Source: Ricordea florida | Taxonomy: Eukaryota > Cnidaria > Anthozoa > Corallimorpharia > Ricordeidae | Assembly (NCBI GenBank): GCA_949710005.1 | Contig: OX453285.1 | Coordinates: 1,434,797 to 1,498,796, forward strand | DNA: 64,000 nucleotides | Direction of reading: 5' to 3' | In this document: one piece after another, positions 32,085-42,900 of the stretch | How the letters are laid out: each line of letters starts with the position of its first letter | Numbering within the stretch: the first letter of the stretch is position 1 | The notes under the pieces: model-generated | Told to the model about the DNA's origin: nothing | The model's input: the letters and a program-made list of their open reading frames with translations, nothing else | Databases searched by the model: none | Program-made: the position numbers and the translations under genes

Positions 32085-34450
32085 ACTAGTGAGGAGCATT
32101 TGTTTAAATATCAATGAAACTCTTATTTTGGTGATCATTTTCATTATTCTAATAACATGAATGGTTGATGAACAGTGAATATTGTAATGAGAAATTGGAT
32201 ACTGGTCACTACTGGGACTTAAAGGGTTAAGGTTCATTGTTATGTTTCTTGGGATATAACTTGTAACTTGGTATAATATACGATGATGTGCACAAGGCAG
32301 AAGTACTAGCTTTACTTCTGCCAACTCAGTCTTCGAAACTGCACAGGAGTCCCCTGAAACATTGGTCTAGCCTCTTGAAGAATTTTATCAACTTGATCCA
32401 TTGTAGTGAAATCGACTATGCATACACTTGTTTGATCTGAAAAACCAGTTTTATGAACACGTATACCATTTGGTATAAATCCATATACTTCAGTAATGTG
32501 CTGTTGTACATCAGCATATTCAACCGCTGGAGGAAGGCCTTCTATTGCAATTGTCAATCGTCTGTCTTTTTTAAACATTTCCTTGTTTCCACTGTCCCTG
32601 GTTTTCATGACTGTAACTTCTATACCATCCACCACCTGCACCTTATTCTTCACAATCTCGTCCACAACTTCCCTGTGTGCAAACTTGACAAAAGCTACAA
32701 TTTTCTCTCCTGCATATCGATTAAGGGGACTTGAAATGACTTCTATGGCCAAAAGCTCTCCAAAACTCTCAAAATATTCCTTGAGAGCCTCTAAAGTTAT
32801 ATTTCTTGATGCTGATGCCACCCTAATCATCCTAGTCACTCCGTAAAATTTTCCCCTCTCCAGGAACTTTGTCACTTCACAATCTACGGACTGTTCTGCA
32901 ATCTTCTGCAATGGCTCTTGAAGCGATCTCTTTGCGCCATCAAACGTTGAAAAAACAACATAGTAAGAATCCAGTTCGCCATCTTCCTGGCCTATTTTGG
33001 CCAAAATGATATCCTCTATGTCATCAAATTGTGAAAAATGCCCCTTAATTTGCTCTTTACTTGTGCTTTTAGCAATATTTGAAACAAGAACGGTCCTTCC
33101 TTCTTTCTTAACAAGGGTCACTTCAGGTTTCCCTCTGGGTAACGCGACATCTACTTTCGATTTGCCAATAGTATGCGGAGACAAGAGAACTTTCTTAGCA
33201 ACTTCTGCGCTTTTGAATGTTATGAAGGCAAAACCCCTCGGTTCTTTAGAACTTTTACGTCGTAATAACTCCAAACGCTGAATTTCACCATAAGTTGAGA
33301 AGTATTCACGCAAAGTATGAGTGTTGATAAAACCTTTTCCATGACGAAGATTTCCGACGTAGAGTTTTCTAGGATGCGTTGATGAAGGTTTCGAGGTTTC
33401 CTCGTCATTACCACAACTTTCAGGGGAAAGGCCACTACTCTCGCAGATACTGTAAACGCGATCGCTTCTGTCGCAAATACTTTGGTATGATAGTGTTCCC
33501 AGAACTGGAACAATTCTCGCTCTTTTTATCGCTTGTGTCAGAAAAGAAATCCTTGTAAAGGTCCGAGCAATTTGACACGCCGCCATCTTGAACACGTGAA
33601 GCTCACATGGTTTTTCACTCACACCTACAATGTAATTCTCAGTCCTTCATCCCAGTTGCCTCGATCCGTTGTTACATAAATTCCTAATTGGGGAAGGGGA
33701 GGGGATATTTTTTATTTTTTGCTACTTCTCCATTCAGAAAAATCTTCACCAACAGAGGAGCAGTTGCAGAGCGCTTTTTAAAATTTCCAGTCATCTTCGA
33801 GTTTATCCAATGAGAAAATTTTTGTGTTCTCTTTCATCTCTGCTTGTTTTCACTATATCCTGAACAGTGGTCAATGTATTTCTACTCACACTTCCAAAGT
33901 CTAAATAGCAACTTGCATTTAATTCTTTACAAGTTGGCTTAGAGAACCTGAAGCTAGATTGACTCAAAATCCTTGAGTTGATAAATTTCTAGATTCCTAT
34001 GGTATTTTTACCTGGCAATGTTTGGATCTTGTAAGGAGAAATTAAACATTGCTCACTTTTTGCAATGAACATACTTGCTGAGCAGCACCTTTATTATTGG
34101 CGGCACAGGGCAATAAAAGGCAGGTTAACTAAAAAACCGCAAGGTTCATTTATCCCCCTGACTCAACTTCATACACTCAATTTATTGTAATTCATTGTAA
34201 TTTAACATAATGTTCAATAGCTATTGAGTATATGTGTGAAAGAGTGAATAAACTTGTTGTTGGGGTTGTTAGAGCCTGATGATGGGCTCCTTGTGCATTA
34301 CTCTTAATGTTGCTCAAGGAAAACTGTGAGACATAGATAACTATAATGGTGCAGCATTTACTATCTCTTTGAAGAAATAAGGATGCTCATCCACGTAAAC
34401 ACGCACAGGATCCTCGAGGCCCACAAGGACAGAGCTGATTCTGGTTGCTG
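32085..34450. repeat. Segmental tandem duplication, unit 1
   Basis: This unit aligns with 34683-37175 at an offset of about 2.6 kb over the 3' flank, the whole RRM gene, its 5' region and about 700 bp beyond (CTATTGAGTATAT, GCAGCATTTACTATCTCT). Its left end carries a truncated family E MITE ending ACTTAAAGGGTTAA at 32230. Confidence 0.9.
32312..33586 (-). CDS. Intronless four-RRM protein, mitochondrial-type N terminus (paralogue 1), 424 aa
   Basis: A single open frame. I start it at the ATG in AAGATGGCGGC (33586) because the upstream extension begins at GTG. The N terminus (MAACQIARTFTRISF, then IKRARI) is Arg-rich with no acidic residue, typical of a mitochondrial presequence. Four RRM domains follow at about residues 75-155, 165-240, 250-335 and 345-420. 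RRM1 is canonical (RKLYVGNL as RNP2, RGFAFITF as RNP1); the others are degenerate (TVLVSNI/SYYVVF; MIRVAS/IVAFVKF; LTIAIEGL/CIVDF). It ends FRRLSWQK, a C-terminal motif shared with three other genes here. Role inferred: organellar RNA binding. No orthologue name is recognised. The lack of introns is notable beside heavily spliced neighbours. Confidence 0.85.
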   Translation of the reverse strand: MAACQIARTFTRISFLTQAIKRARIVPVLGTLSYQSICDRSDRVYSICESSGLSPESCGNDEETSKPSSTHPRKLYVGNLRHGKGFINTHTLREYFSTYGEIQRLELLRRKSSKEPRGFAFITFKSAEVAKKVLLSPHTIGKSKVDVALPRGKPEVTLVKKEGRTVLVSNIAKSTSKEQIKGHFSQFDDIEDIILAKIGQEDGELDSYYVVFSTFDGAKRSLQEPLQKIAEQSVDCEVTKFLERGKFYGVTRMIRVASASRNITLEALKEYFESFGELLAIEVISSPLNRYAGEKIVAFVKFAHREVVDEIVKNKVQVVDGIEVTVMKTRDSGNKEMFKKDRRLTIAIEGLPPAVEYADVQQHITEVYGFIPNGIRVHKTGFSDQTSVCIVDFTTMDQVDKILQEARPMFQGTPVQFRRLSWQK

Positions 34451-34618
34451 TAGTACTATGCACTATGGAAATGTACTAACACAGTCACTGAGCTAAGATT
34501 CAATCACAGATTTTCCAAACGTGCTCGAGTGTGGTCAAGAATTGCCAAAACTGGGTACACATCCTCCCAACCAAAATGCTTCCACTGTTTTTATTTTGTA
34601 TCGTTCTATTATCATATT

Positions 34619-34826
34619 ATTAACCCTTTAAGCCCCAATATCAATAATCATTTTCTCCCAACTGTTCTCATATATTTTCTGTTACTAGTGAGGAGAATTT
34701 GTTTAAATATCAATGCAACTCTTCTTGGTCATCATTTTCATTATTCTCATAACATGAATGGTTGATGAACAGTGAATATTGTAATGAGAAATTGGATACT
34801 GGTCACTACTGGGACTTAAAGGGTTA
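34619..34826. repeat. MITE family E, copy 2
   Basis: TTAACCCTTTAAGCCCCAAT at the left, GGGACTTAAAGGGTTAA at the right, TTAA at both ends. It lies at the junction of the two duplication units. The matching end in unit 1 is truncated, so the element probably predates the duplication. Confidence 0.9.
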
Positions 34827-37175
34827 AGGTTCATTGTTATGTTTCTTGGGATATAACTTGTAACTTGGTATAATACATGATGATGTGCACCAGGCAGAAG
34901 TACTAGCTTTACTTCTGCCAACTCAGTCTTCGAAACTGCACAGGAGTCCCCTGAAACATTGGTCTAGCCTCTTGAAGAATTTTATCAACTTGATCCACTG
35001 TAGTGAAATCAACTATGCATACACTTGTTTGATCTGAAAAACCAGTTTTATGAACACGTATACCATTTGGTATAAATCCATATACTTCAGTAAAGTACTG
35101 TTGTACATCAGCATATTCAACCGCTGGAGGAAGGCCTTCTATTGCAATTGTCAACCGTCTGTCTTTTTTAAACATTTCCTTGTTTCCACTGTCCCTGGTT
35201 TTCATGACTGTAACTTCTATACCATCCACTACATGCATCTTATTCTTCACAATCTTGTCCACAACTTCCCTGTGTTTAAACTTGATTAAAGCCACAATGT
35301 TCTCTCCTTCAAATCGATTAAAGGGACTTGAAATGACTTCTATAGTCAAAAGCTCTCCAAAACTCTCAAAATATTCCTTGAGAGCCTCTAAAGTTATATT
35401 TCTTGATGCTGATGTGACCCTAATCCTCCTAGTCACTCCATAAAAATTTCCCCTCTCTGGGAACTTAGTCACTTCAGAATCAACAGATTGTTCTGAGATC
35501 TTCTGCAATGGCTCTTGAAGCGATCTCTTTGCGCCATCCAACTTTGAAAAAATAACATAGTAAGAATCCAGTTCGCCATCTTCCTGGCCTCTTTTGGCCA
35601 AAATGACATCCTCTATGTCATCAAATTGTGAAAAATGCCCCTTAATTTGCTCTTTACTTGTGCTTTTAGCAATATTTGAAACAAGAACGGTCCTTTCTCG
35701 TTTTTTAATTAGGGTTAGTTGAGGTTTCTCTGTAGGCAACGCGACATCTACTTTCGATTTGCCAATAGTATGCGGAGACAAGAGAACTTTCTTAGCAACT
35801 TCTGCGCTTTTGAATGTTATGAAGGCAAAACCCCTCGGTTCTTTAGAACTTTTACGTCGTAATAACTCCAAACGCTCAATTTCACCATAGTTTGAGAAGT
35901 ATTCACGCAAAGTATCAAAGTTGATAAAACTTTTTCCATGACGAAGATTTCCGACGTAGAGTTTTCTAGGATGCGTTGATGAAGGTTCCGAGGTTTCCTC
36001 GTCATTACCATAGCTTTCAGGGAAAAGGCCGCTACTCTCGCAGACACTGTAAACGCGATCGCTTCTGTTGCAAATACTTTGGTATGATAGTGTTCCCATA
36101 ACTGGACGAATTCTCGCTCTTTCAATCGCTTGTGTCAGGAAAGAAATCCTTGTAAAGTTCCGAGCAATTTGCCACGCCGCCATCTTGAACACGTGAAGCT
36201 CACATCTACAATGTAATTCTCAGTCCTTCATCCCAGTTGCCTCCGTTATTACGTAAATTCCTAATTGGGGAAGGGGTGGGGATATTTTTTTAGCAACTTC
36301 TCCATCCAGAAAAATCTGCACCAACAGAGGAGCAGTTGCAGAGCGCTTTTTAAAATTTCCAGTCATCTTCGAGTTTATCCAATGAGAAAATTGCTTAAAA
36401 TTAGTAAGATTTTGTGTTCTCTTTCATTGCTGCTTGTTTTCACTATATCCTGAACAGTTGTCAATGTATTTCTACTCACACTTCCAAAGTCTAAATAGCA
36501 ACTTGCATTTAATTCTTTACAAGTTGGCTTAGAGAACCTGAAGCTAGATTGACTCAAAATCCTTGAGTTGATAAATTTCTAGATTCCTATGGTATTTCTA
36601 CCTGGCAATGTATTGATCTTGTGAGGAGAAATTATACATTGCTCACTTTTTACAATGAACATACTTACTGAGCAGCACCTTTATTATTGGCGGCACAGGG
36701 CAATAAAAGGCAGGTTAACTAAAAAACCGCAAGGTTCATTTATCCCCCTGACTCCACTTCATACACTCAATTTATTGTAATTAATTGCAATTTAATGTAA
36801 TATTCAATAGCTATTGAGTATATTTATGGTATTATCCTGTTTCCGACATATGTGTGAAAGAGTGAATAAACTTGTTAGGTTTTTGTTGTTGGAGCCTGGT
36901 GATGGGCTCCTGATGCGCGTTTTACCGGAGATACGGGACAGAGAATATAGCAACACGCTTTAATGTACGTCCAGTCCAAGTGCGAAAATACATGAAATCC
37001 GAGAGCTAATAACTAGGTTCAATTATGCAACACAGATCCTAATAATAAACAATGACTATTGTAACAACAGATAATGGCGCAGCATTTACTATCTCTCTGA
37101 AGAAATAAGGACCCACGCGCACACAATCCACGAGGCTGACAAGGACAGAGCTGAGTCTGGCTGCTGTAGTCCTGG
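34683..37175. repeat. Segmental tandem duplication, unit 2
   Basis: The counterpart of 32085-34450. Differences are mostly single substitutions and short indels. Past the shared end near TGCTGTAGTCCT a small direct duplication (GGCTGCTGTAGTCCT, repeated near 37190) marks the edge. Confidence 0.9.
34909..36183 (-). CDS. Intronless four-RRM protein, paralogue 2, 424 aa
   Basis: The same length and domain plan as the gene at 32312-33586, from the ATG at 36183 in AAGATGGCGGC. The N terminus is MAAWQIARNFTRISF. RRM1 keeps RKLYVGNL and RGFAFITF, and the C terminus FRRLSWQK is unchanged. Substitutions are concentrated in the RRM2-RRM3 linkers (PTEKPQLTLIKKRERT against PRGKPEVTLVKKEGRT) and in RRM3. 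The frame is intact in both copies, which argues that both are maintained. Function as for paralogue 1, by inference. Confidence 0.85.
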   Translation of the reverse strand: MAAWQIARNFTRISFLTQAIERARIRPVMGTLSYQSICNRSDRVYSVCESSGLFPESYGNDEETSEPSSTHPRKLYVGNLRHGKSFINFDTLREYFSNYGEIERLELLRRKSSKEPRGFAFITFKSAEVAKKVLLSPHTIGKSKVDVALPTEKPQLTLIKKRERTVLVSNIAKSTSKEQIKGHFSQFDDIEDVILAKRGQEDGELDSYYVIFSKLDGAKRSLQEPLQKISEQSVDSEVTKFPERGNFYGVTRRIRVTSASRNITLEALKEYFESFGELLTIEVISSPFNRFEGENIVALIKFKHREVVDKIVKNKMHVVDGIEVTVMKTRDSGNKEMFKKDRRLTIAIEGLPPAVEYADVQQYFTEVYGFIPNGIRVHKTGFSDQTSVCIVDFTTVDQVDKILQEARPMFQGTPVQFRRLSWQK

Positions 37176-37179
37176 GTAG

Positions 37180-39600
37180 GAATTTCTGGCTGCTGTAGTC
37201 CTTTAGGAATTTCTGGGTGGGGATGTGTTGGATGTGCCGCTGGAACCCTGAAACCCTTAGCCTATACCAGAGCTGGTTCAGCTGAATTGAATCAAAAAAC
37301 CTTACAGAGTTGCTTTTCTAAAATAAATTCATTGTCTTTTCTAGACAATTTGCCAGCTTAATACGAGTATCTTCGTAGCGTTTTGATTAATTTTAGTTGT
37401 ACCGATTTCAGTGTGGAAATTATGTCTTAATATGCTCGTGCGTGATTTTAAGTATGTTTGGTTCAATTCTTTAAAACATAAAAAGTAGGTTCAAGTTATC
37501 ATTTTTAAAAAGAAAGAAAAATCAGCGTTAAGAAAATAACAATCTCTCAGGCGGCAGCGCTTTTTCCAATCTGCGCAACGAGTGTTCAGAATTCTGACCA
37601 ATGAAAGGAGGGCATTTTTAACGCCTTACCTGAATAATTTATCTTAATGTATTTATGAACCGCAAGCTTCACCTGGCTTTGAATTAAGGACTTCCCTCCT
37701 ATGGAATATCAGAACCGACAAAAACAACAGGGGAATATTTTCAACGATGCTAGCTGTCTCGTTTATTGGAAAGAAATTCAGCTGTAGCGCGCAATTTGAG
37801 GTAAGAATCACCCTAAACGTTAGATGTAGTTAGCAATGAGAGAAATTTCGGTGTCGAAACGCAATTTTTCTATCATAATATTATTTCCCTTAAATTTGTG
37901 CCAAATTTATCTCTGTCAACTGCGCTTGTATGAGATGATTATTAACAGCGTTCTTTAAAAAGAGCCTCAAATATTATTGAAATGCAAGTTAGGAAGCCTT
38001 TTTGGCAACGCAATGTCGTTTTTCCTTTCTTGAAGTCATATTCTCAAGTTTTGTCCACTGACGATTGGAAGTGCAACTTTCATGGATTTAGAACTTCTCT
38101 CCTACCGCGAGCAACATGTTGTGGCGTTTTTACTGAATCTTTTCAAACAGCTTTAGCAAAGAAACGAGTCTTATAGAATACCAGATGTATATGATGCATC
38201 TCTGAATTTTAAAGCGCGTTTTCAAGATTTCACCATACAGTTTTGTTTAACTTCGCACTTTGCTTACGTCCCGGGCTTACGTATGATTTATATTTGAGTA
38301 CCAAGACGCACGTAGTTAAGTGGGGCTGTCTAGTCTAGTTGAATGTATTGGAAACGGAATACCAGTTAATATTTTCATTCCAACTTGGAATTGATAACTC
38401 CCACAACTGCAAGACACACGTCATTGTATTGTACATGAATGCGTTATTTTATGGGTTCAATTCAAATTTGCCGCCTTTCATTTTAAGCGCAATTTGTTTT
38501 GACAAAAAAGAAAAGTAAGCTGCCCTTGAGCGTGACGTTCTGACAGTTGTAGGAACGAAATTGGTGACGGAGTTTATCGAAAAAAATCAGTGAGTATCAA
38601 AAGAGGCTTTTGAAAACAAAAGCGGTTCTCGCTCTCGAGTTCAGTTTACTGTACATATGATTAAATAAAATTACAGCGCTGTTTGCTTTATAAGTTATAC
38701 AAATGGATTCTGAAGGGCGTTAAACAAATTACGTAGTGGTTATATAAAAGAGAATTAAGATTATGCTGTTAAAGACTGACTTTCAAGAAAATATGTAGCA
38801 AAATAAGGAAATATACAGGACCTGAGAATAAAATATCTTGTCGACAACTTTATATTCCGCAATCGTCAGTAAATGTCTCAAAAAAGAAAAAAAGTAATCG
38901 AAGGACCTACTTTTTTGAGCTATCAAAAACGTTATATATTGGGGAAACAAACAAATCGGGTTAAACAGCTTGAGAAAAATAATTTTCCAATCTGGCCAGC
39001 GTTGAAATGTTTTTAGAACTCGTTGTTTTGTGATAGGTAAGTGACGCCAATTAAACGAGACTTTCCCGTCGTGAACGCGTTCGTGAAAGCCCAAAACATA
39101 ACCGCTACATTCAGGTATTTGTTTTCAGGGAGGCAAAATGATTTTCATTGAAAAGGAGAACGTTTAGTTGATGTCACTAAATTTCAACTATCGATTCAGA
39201 AGCTGTTGTACTTATATCATCAAGTTAAGCTTCCAACTTGATGAAGTCTGCTGCTACAACTTCTGGTTACACGTTTGTTATTAGTACACAAGAACAAGCT
39301 TTGTCGAAGTGAATTATTTTTTTTAGTTGATTATGTAAATAGTTCAGTTGGAGCGTCTGTGGTTGCATTTGTACATAATAGTAACCATCCAGGTGATATT
39401 CGATTTTTATTATAAATGAGAGCCATCAATCATCATAAAACGTTTATATGTAGCATTTCATTGGGTTCCGTGCACGTAGAAATTGCGTGTTTGCAAACAA
39501 AACTGTTTTATTTTTTGCTCGTAAGCTAACAGAAAAAAAAAACGAAAAAATTGGAAGTGGAGCAGTACTCTAACAAACACTTTCTTGACAAACAAGAGTT
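37180..39600. other. Region between the RRM pair and the con80 gene
   Basis: No repeat family or convincing exon was recognised. Short open frames (for example 37982-38176) lack splice support and similarity I know. The 5' exons of the con80 gene, including its start codon, should lie here or between 39600 and 39915. Confidence 0.4.
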
Positions 39601-39914
39601 ACAAGTGTTACAGATTGGCTCAAGTTTGGATCATGATTATTTTGGAAGAGACTTTGGCAAGGTACCTACCCTACCTAGATCAACTTGGAAAAGTTACAGA
39701 TTTTAAAATTGCAATCAATGAAAACCTAAAAAAACGTTATCCATTCCGGCGTTGCATTGGCCCGTTAATCAGAGTTCTCTCGTTCTCAGCGCCCACGTGT
39801 TCGTCTTCTAACGCTAAACAAATGTATTGTTGAATAAATGAAAGATCTTACAAACGCATTTCCAGAGAGTAAATTTTATTTGATAGATGCATTCTAATGA
39901 GTTGATATGAACAG

Positions 39915-42900
39915 GTTGCTCCAGAGAAAAATGGCAACGGGATCACACTGAGCTTGCGCGTTAGTGACAGATGCAGTCAGCATCTCAAACCACCAGGACC
40001 AGTCCTTGCAACACTTCACGTAAGCATCAATAATGGGCGACCAAACAACATCTCAAAATGTAAGGAGCTTCTGACGTTTTTGAAGGAACAGGTTTTGCCG
40101 AGGACGATCAAGTTTATCGGAGTGCGAGGGATTAAGATAGAGAAAAACAAGAATGAGAGTGAAAGCGTCAGTTTGCTCAGCTGCATATGGCCTGGAAAGT
40201 CAAAAAAGAGGTTTGTTATTGCTTTCTTTCAGAGTATAAAGAGATTGTAAAACTTTGCATACTAGAAGCCTGAGCAGGTGTATACAACACGCGTTCTAAT
40301 TGGTCAAGCCGAGTTCAATACAAAACTATAAGACACGCAGAATATGTCAAACGATCACGCGTTCGCTACGTCATATACTTGCACGATATTAATAATAATA
40401 ATAATAATAACAATAAACTTTATTTGAGTGTCAACTGTATTTAGCACTGACATACTAATTGGGGGCACTGTAAAGCACAAATGAGATCAAATGTTGGTTT
40501 TTGTGGAGAGGGGAAAACCGGAGTACCCGGAGAAAAACCTCTTGGAGCAGAGTAGACAATCAACAAATTCAGCCTACATATGACGCCGGGTCCGGTAATC
40601 GAATGCGGGCCACATTGGTGGAAGGCGAGCGCTCTCACCACTGCACCAACCCTGCTCCCCAACACTGCACCAACCCTGCTCCCCAACACTGCACCAACCC
40701 TGCTCCCCTTAGTAGCCTTTTTTCGCCAAAGGTATTAAAACTAGTGACTTTCACTGTGGCTTATGATTTTCTAAGAACTTCTCTCATGTTCTTGAAAATT
40801 CTTGCGTGCTTATATAACTCGATTATTCATTCGTTGCTTTTTTTTGTTTGTTCCTTCAATGGACAATTTTACATTGACACGACGCTCTTCTCTCTAATAT
40901 ATATAGAGATATAGAGATGCATTTGCAAAACCTTGATAACTGTAATATTTTGTGAAGATGAGATACATTTTCTAATGTGTGTCTTTTTGTATAGGGTTGA
41001 AACGACAAAAGGAAAAACAAAAGCAGACCATGGTACAAGAGGTGTAGTAACATCTGTTATTATTTATTGTTTTGCGCATCAAGTCTAAAGAGGCAGAAAC
41101 ACTTCCAAGAACATCAACGTCATCACACTCGTAACAGACGTTATCGAGAGTATTAATACTAATATGCTAACTAATTTCAATATTATCCTTTGCTTCAGGA
41201 TACTTTTCTGACAGCGAAAGTTACACTCTGAAACCATTTGTTAAAACGAGCTTGTCGGACAATGATTTACGTCATCCTGCACATCCGGGTATCCCTGCGA
41301 CGCCCAGACTTGCGCATGCCCAGCTAACACGCAGAAGCAATGCGACGACATACGGGAATAAAGAAAAGAAAGTAAAAACAGCTGCAAAATCCAAAGCAGA
41401 AAATGCACTGGCAGAGTCCACCTTTGTTGCCATGGATAAAACTGCAAAGGGTACCAACCGATCAACGTTAATGTACCATGTCAGAGCCAAACCTGACTTA
41501 GAGGTCAGCGGTAAAAGTATTGCGCAGAAAAGAACAGTTTCTGATATTTACAAAGAGATTCAGCCGTTAGATCTAAGCAAATGCAAAGAAAAAACTGAAC
41601 TGAATAATCTTATTGAACAGAAGAAAGTAGAGAGCAGCGTCGAGATAGAATCCCAAAGCGTCCACAAAGATGCAACCTTTTTTTGTTCTGACAGCGACAT
41701 TTTACCTTCGTACTCATCTGGAAGTTTTAGACACAATAAGGTTTGTAAACACATTTTGAAGGCAAGATCGAGTAGTGACCAAGGAGAATATGGCTGCTTG
41801 GCAGGGGACAGTCAAGAAATAGATAATCTCACTAGCATCTGGCAAAATTTAGCAAAGCAGGATAACCCCAGATCGGGACTCACAACAGAACCTCCTTCAC
41901 GGATCAATACTCAACAAACGTTAGCCGCGGAATATGTTAAAACAATCTGTCGAATTGCTTTAGAGCAAATATGCTGTAATGTGGAAAGCGAGAGTTTGAA
42001 AAGGCAAGAAGCAGTTGTAAAAAATACCAACGCAGTTGTAAAAAATACCAAGCAGGCTTTGCATGGCGCGACAAATACTCGCGAAAGTGGCAGCAACAGT
42101 TTGACGACTTCTTACAACTTGGAGGGAACGTTTGATAGGGAAAAAAGCATAAATGAAAAGAGCGATGACCGGATGCAAGCAATTATAATTCCCACAGAAA
42201 AAAAAGAAGAAATAGATCTTGTTCCTTTTACTGAGACGACCTATTTCCTTTTGGAGGAAAAGGAGAGTAATGAGAGATTGCATTTAAGGTGTGCTGGCGT
42301 TCCAATCGGAAAGGAGTACACAGTTGAAAACAAGGAGAATAGGCAAAGGGACAGCGCATCGTTATGTGATATTGATGTTGCAGCTAATCAATTAGACTTT
42401 TCATCAGCTGATTCACTTAACTTTCCTGAGCTACAACTCGAGTATTTGCTGCATATGGGTGGAGACGGATCTCAATATTTACATCTTGATACTGACATTT
42501 GCGCCACGAACGCACCACGTGAAATGGCGCGAAACATTTCTCGTTTCAGTTGCCCGAGCTTAGAAGCGTTTGATCTGACGCCTGAGGCAAGTGTGCAATC
42601 TGAGAAATACGGAACGAAAGAATACTACAATAACTGCGGTCATCAAAGATCAAAGCCCTTTCCTGTGGACAAAGATATCTCCATTGACAACAATGCTTGC
42701 GCCAGAAAGAGATGGAGTATTTGTGATACCACAGACCAAAGCATCTCAATTTATGATATTTCTGAGAACATTCGTAACAAATTACATTTTTCAGATTATG
42801 CTGGAGTTTTTCCAGTATGCGGTAGTTGTCGCTGCTTCGTTTCTTATAACATGTTCGCTGCGACGACATCTTCTCTGCGAGTTGAAGCACAAACTACTCA

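Noticed and set aside
32453..33281. Plus-strand frames of about 90-116 codons opposite the RRM genes
   Set aside because: Antisense shadows of the minus-strand coding sequence; the same shadows recur at 35050-35443 in the duplicate.
33587..33622. Longer N terminus for the first RRM protein
   Set aside because: The extension starts at GTG and is not shared by the paralogue; the ATG in AAGATGGCGGC is conserved in all four genes.
37982..38176. 64-codon plus-strand frame as a separate gene or con80 exon
   Set aside because: No splice signals in phase with the con80 exons and no recognised similarity.
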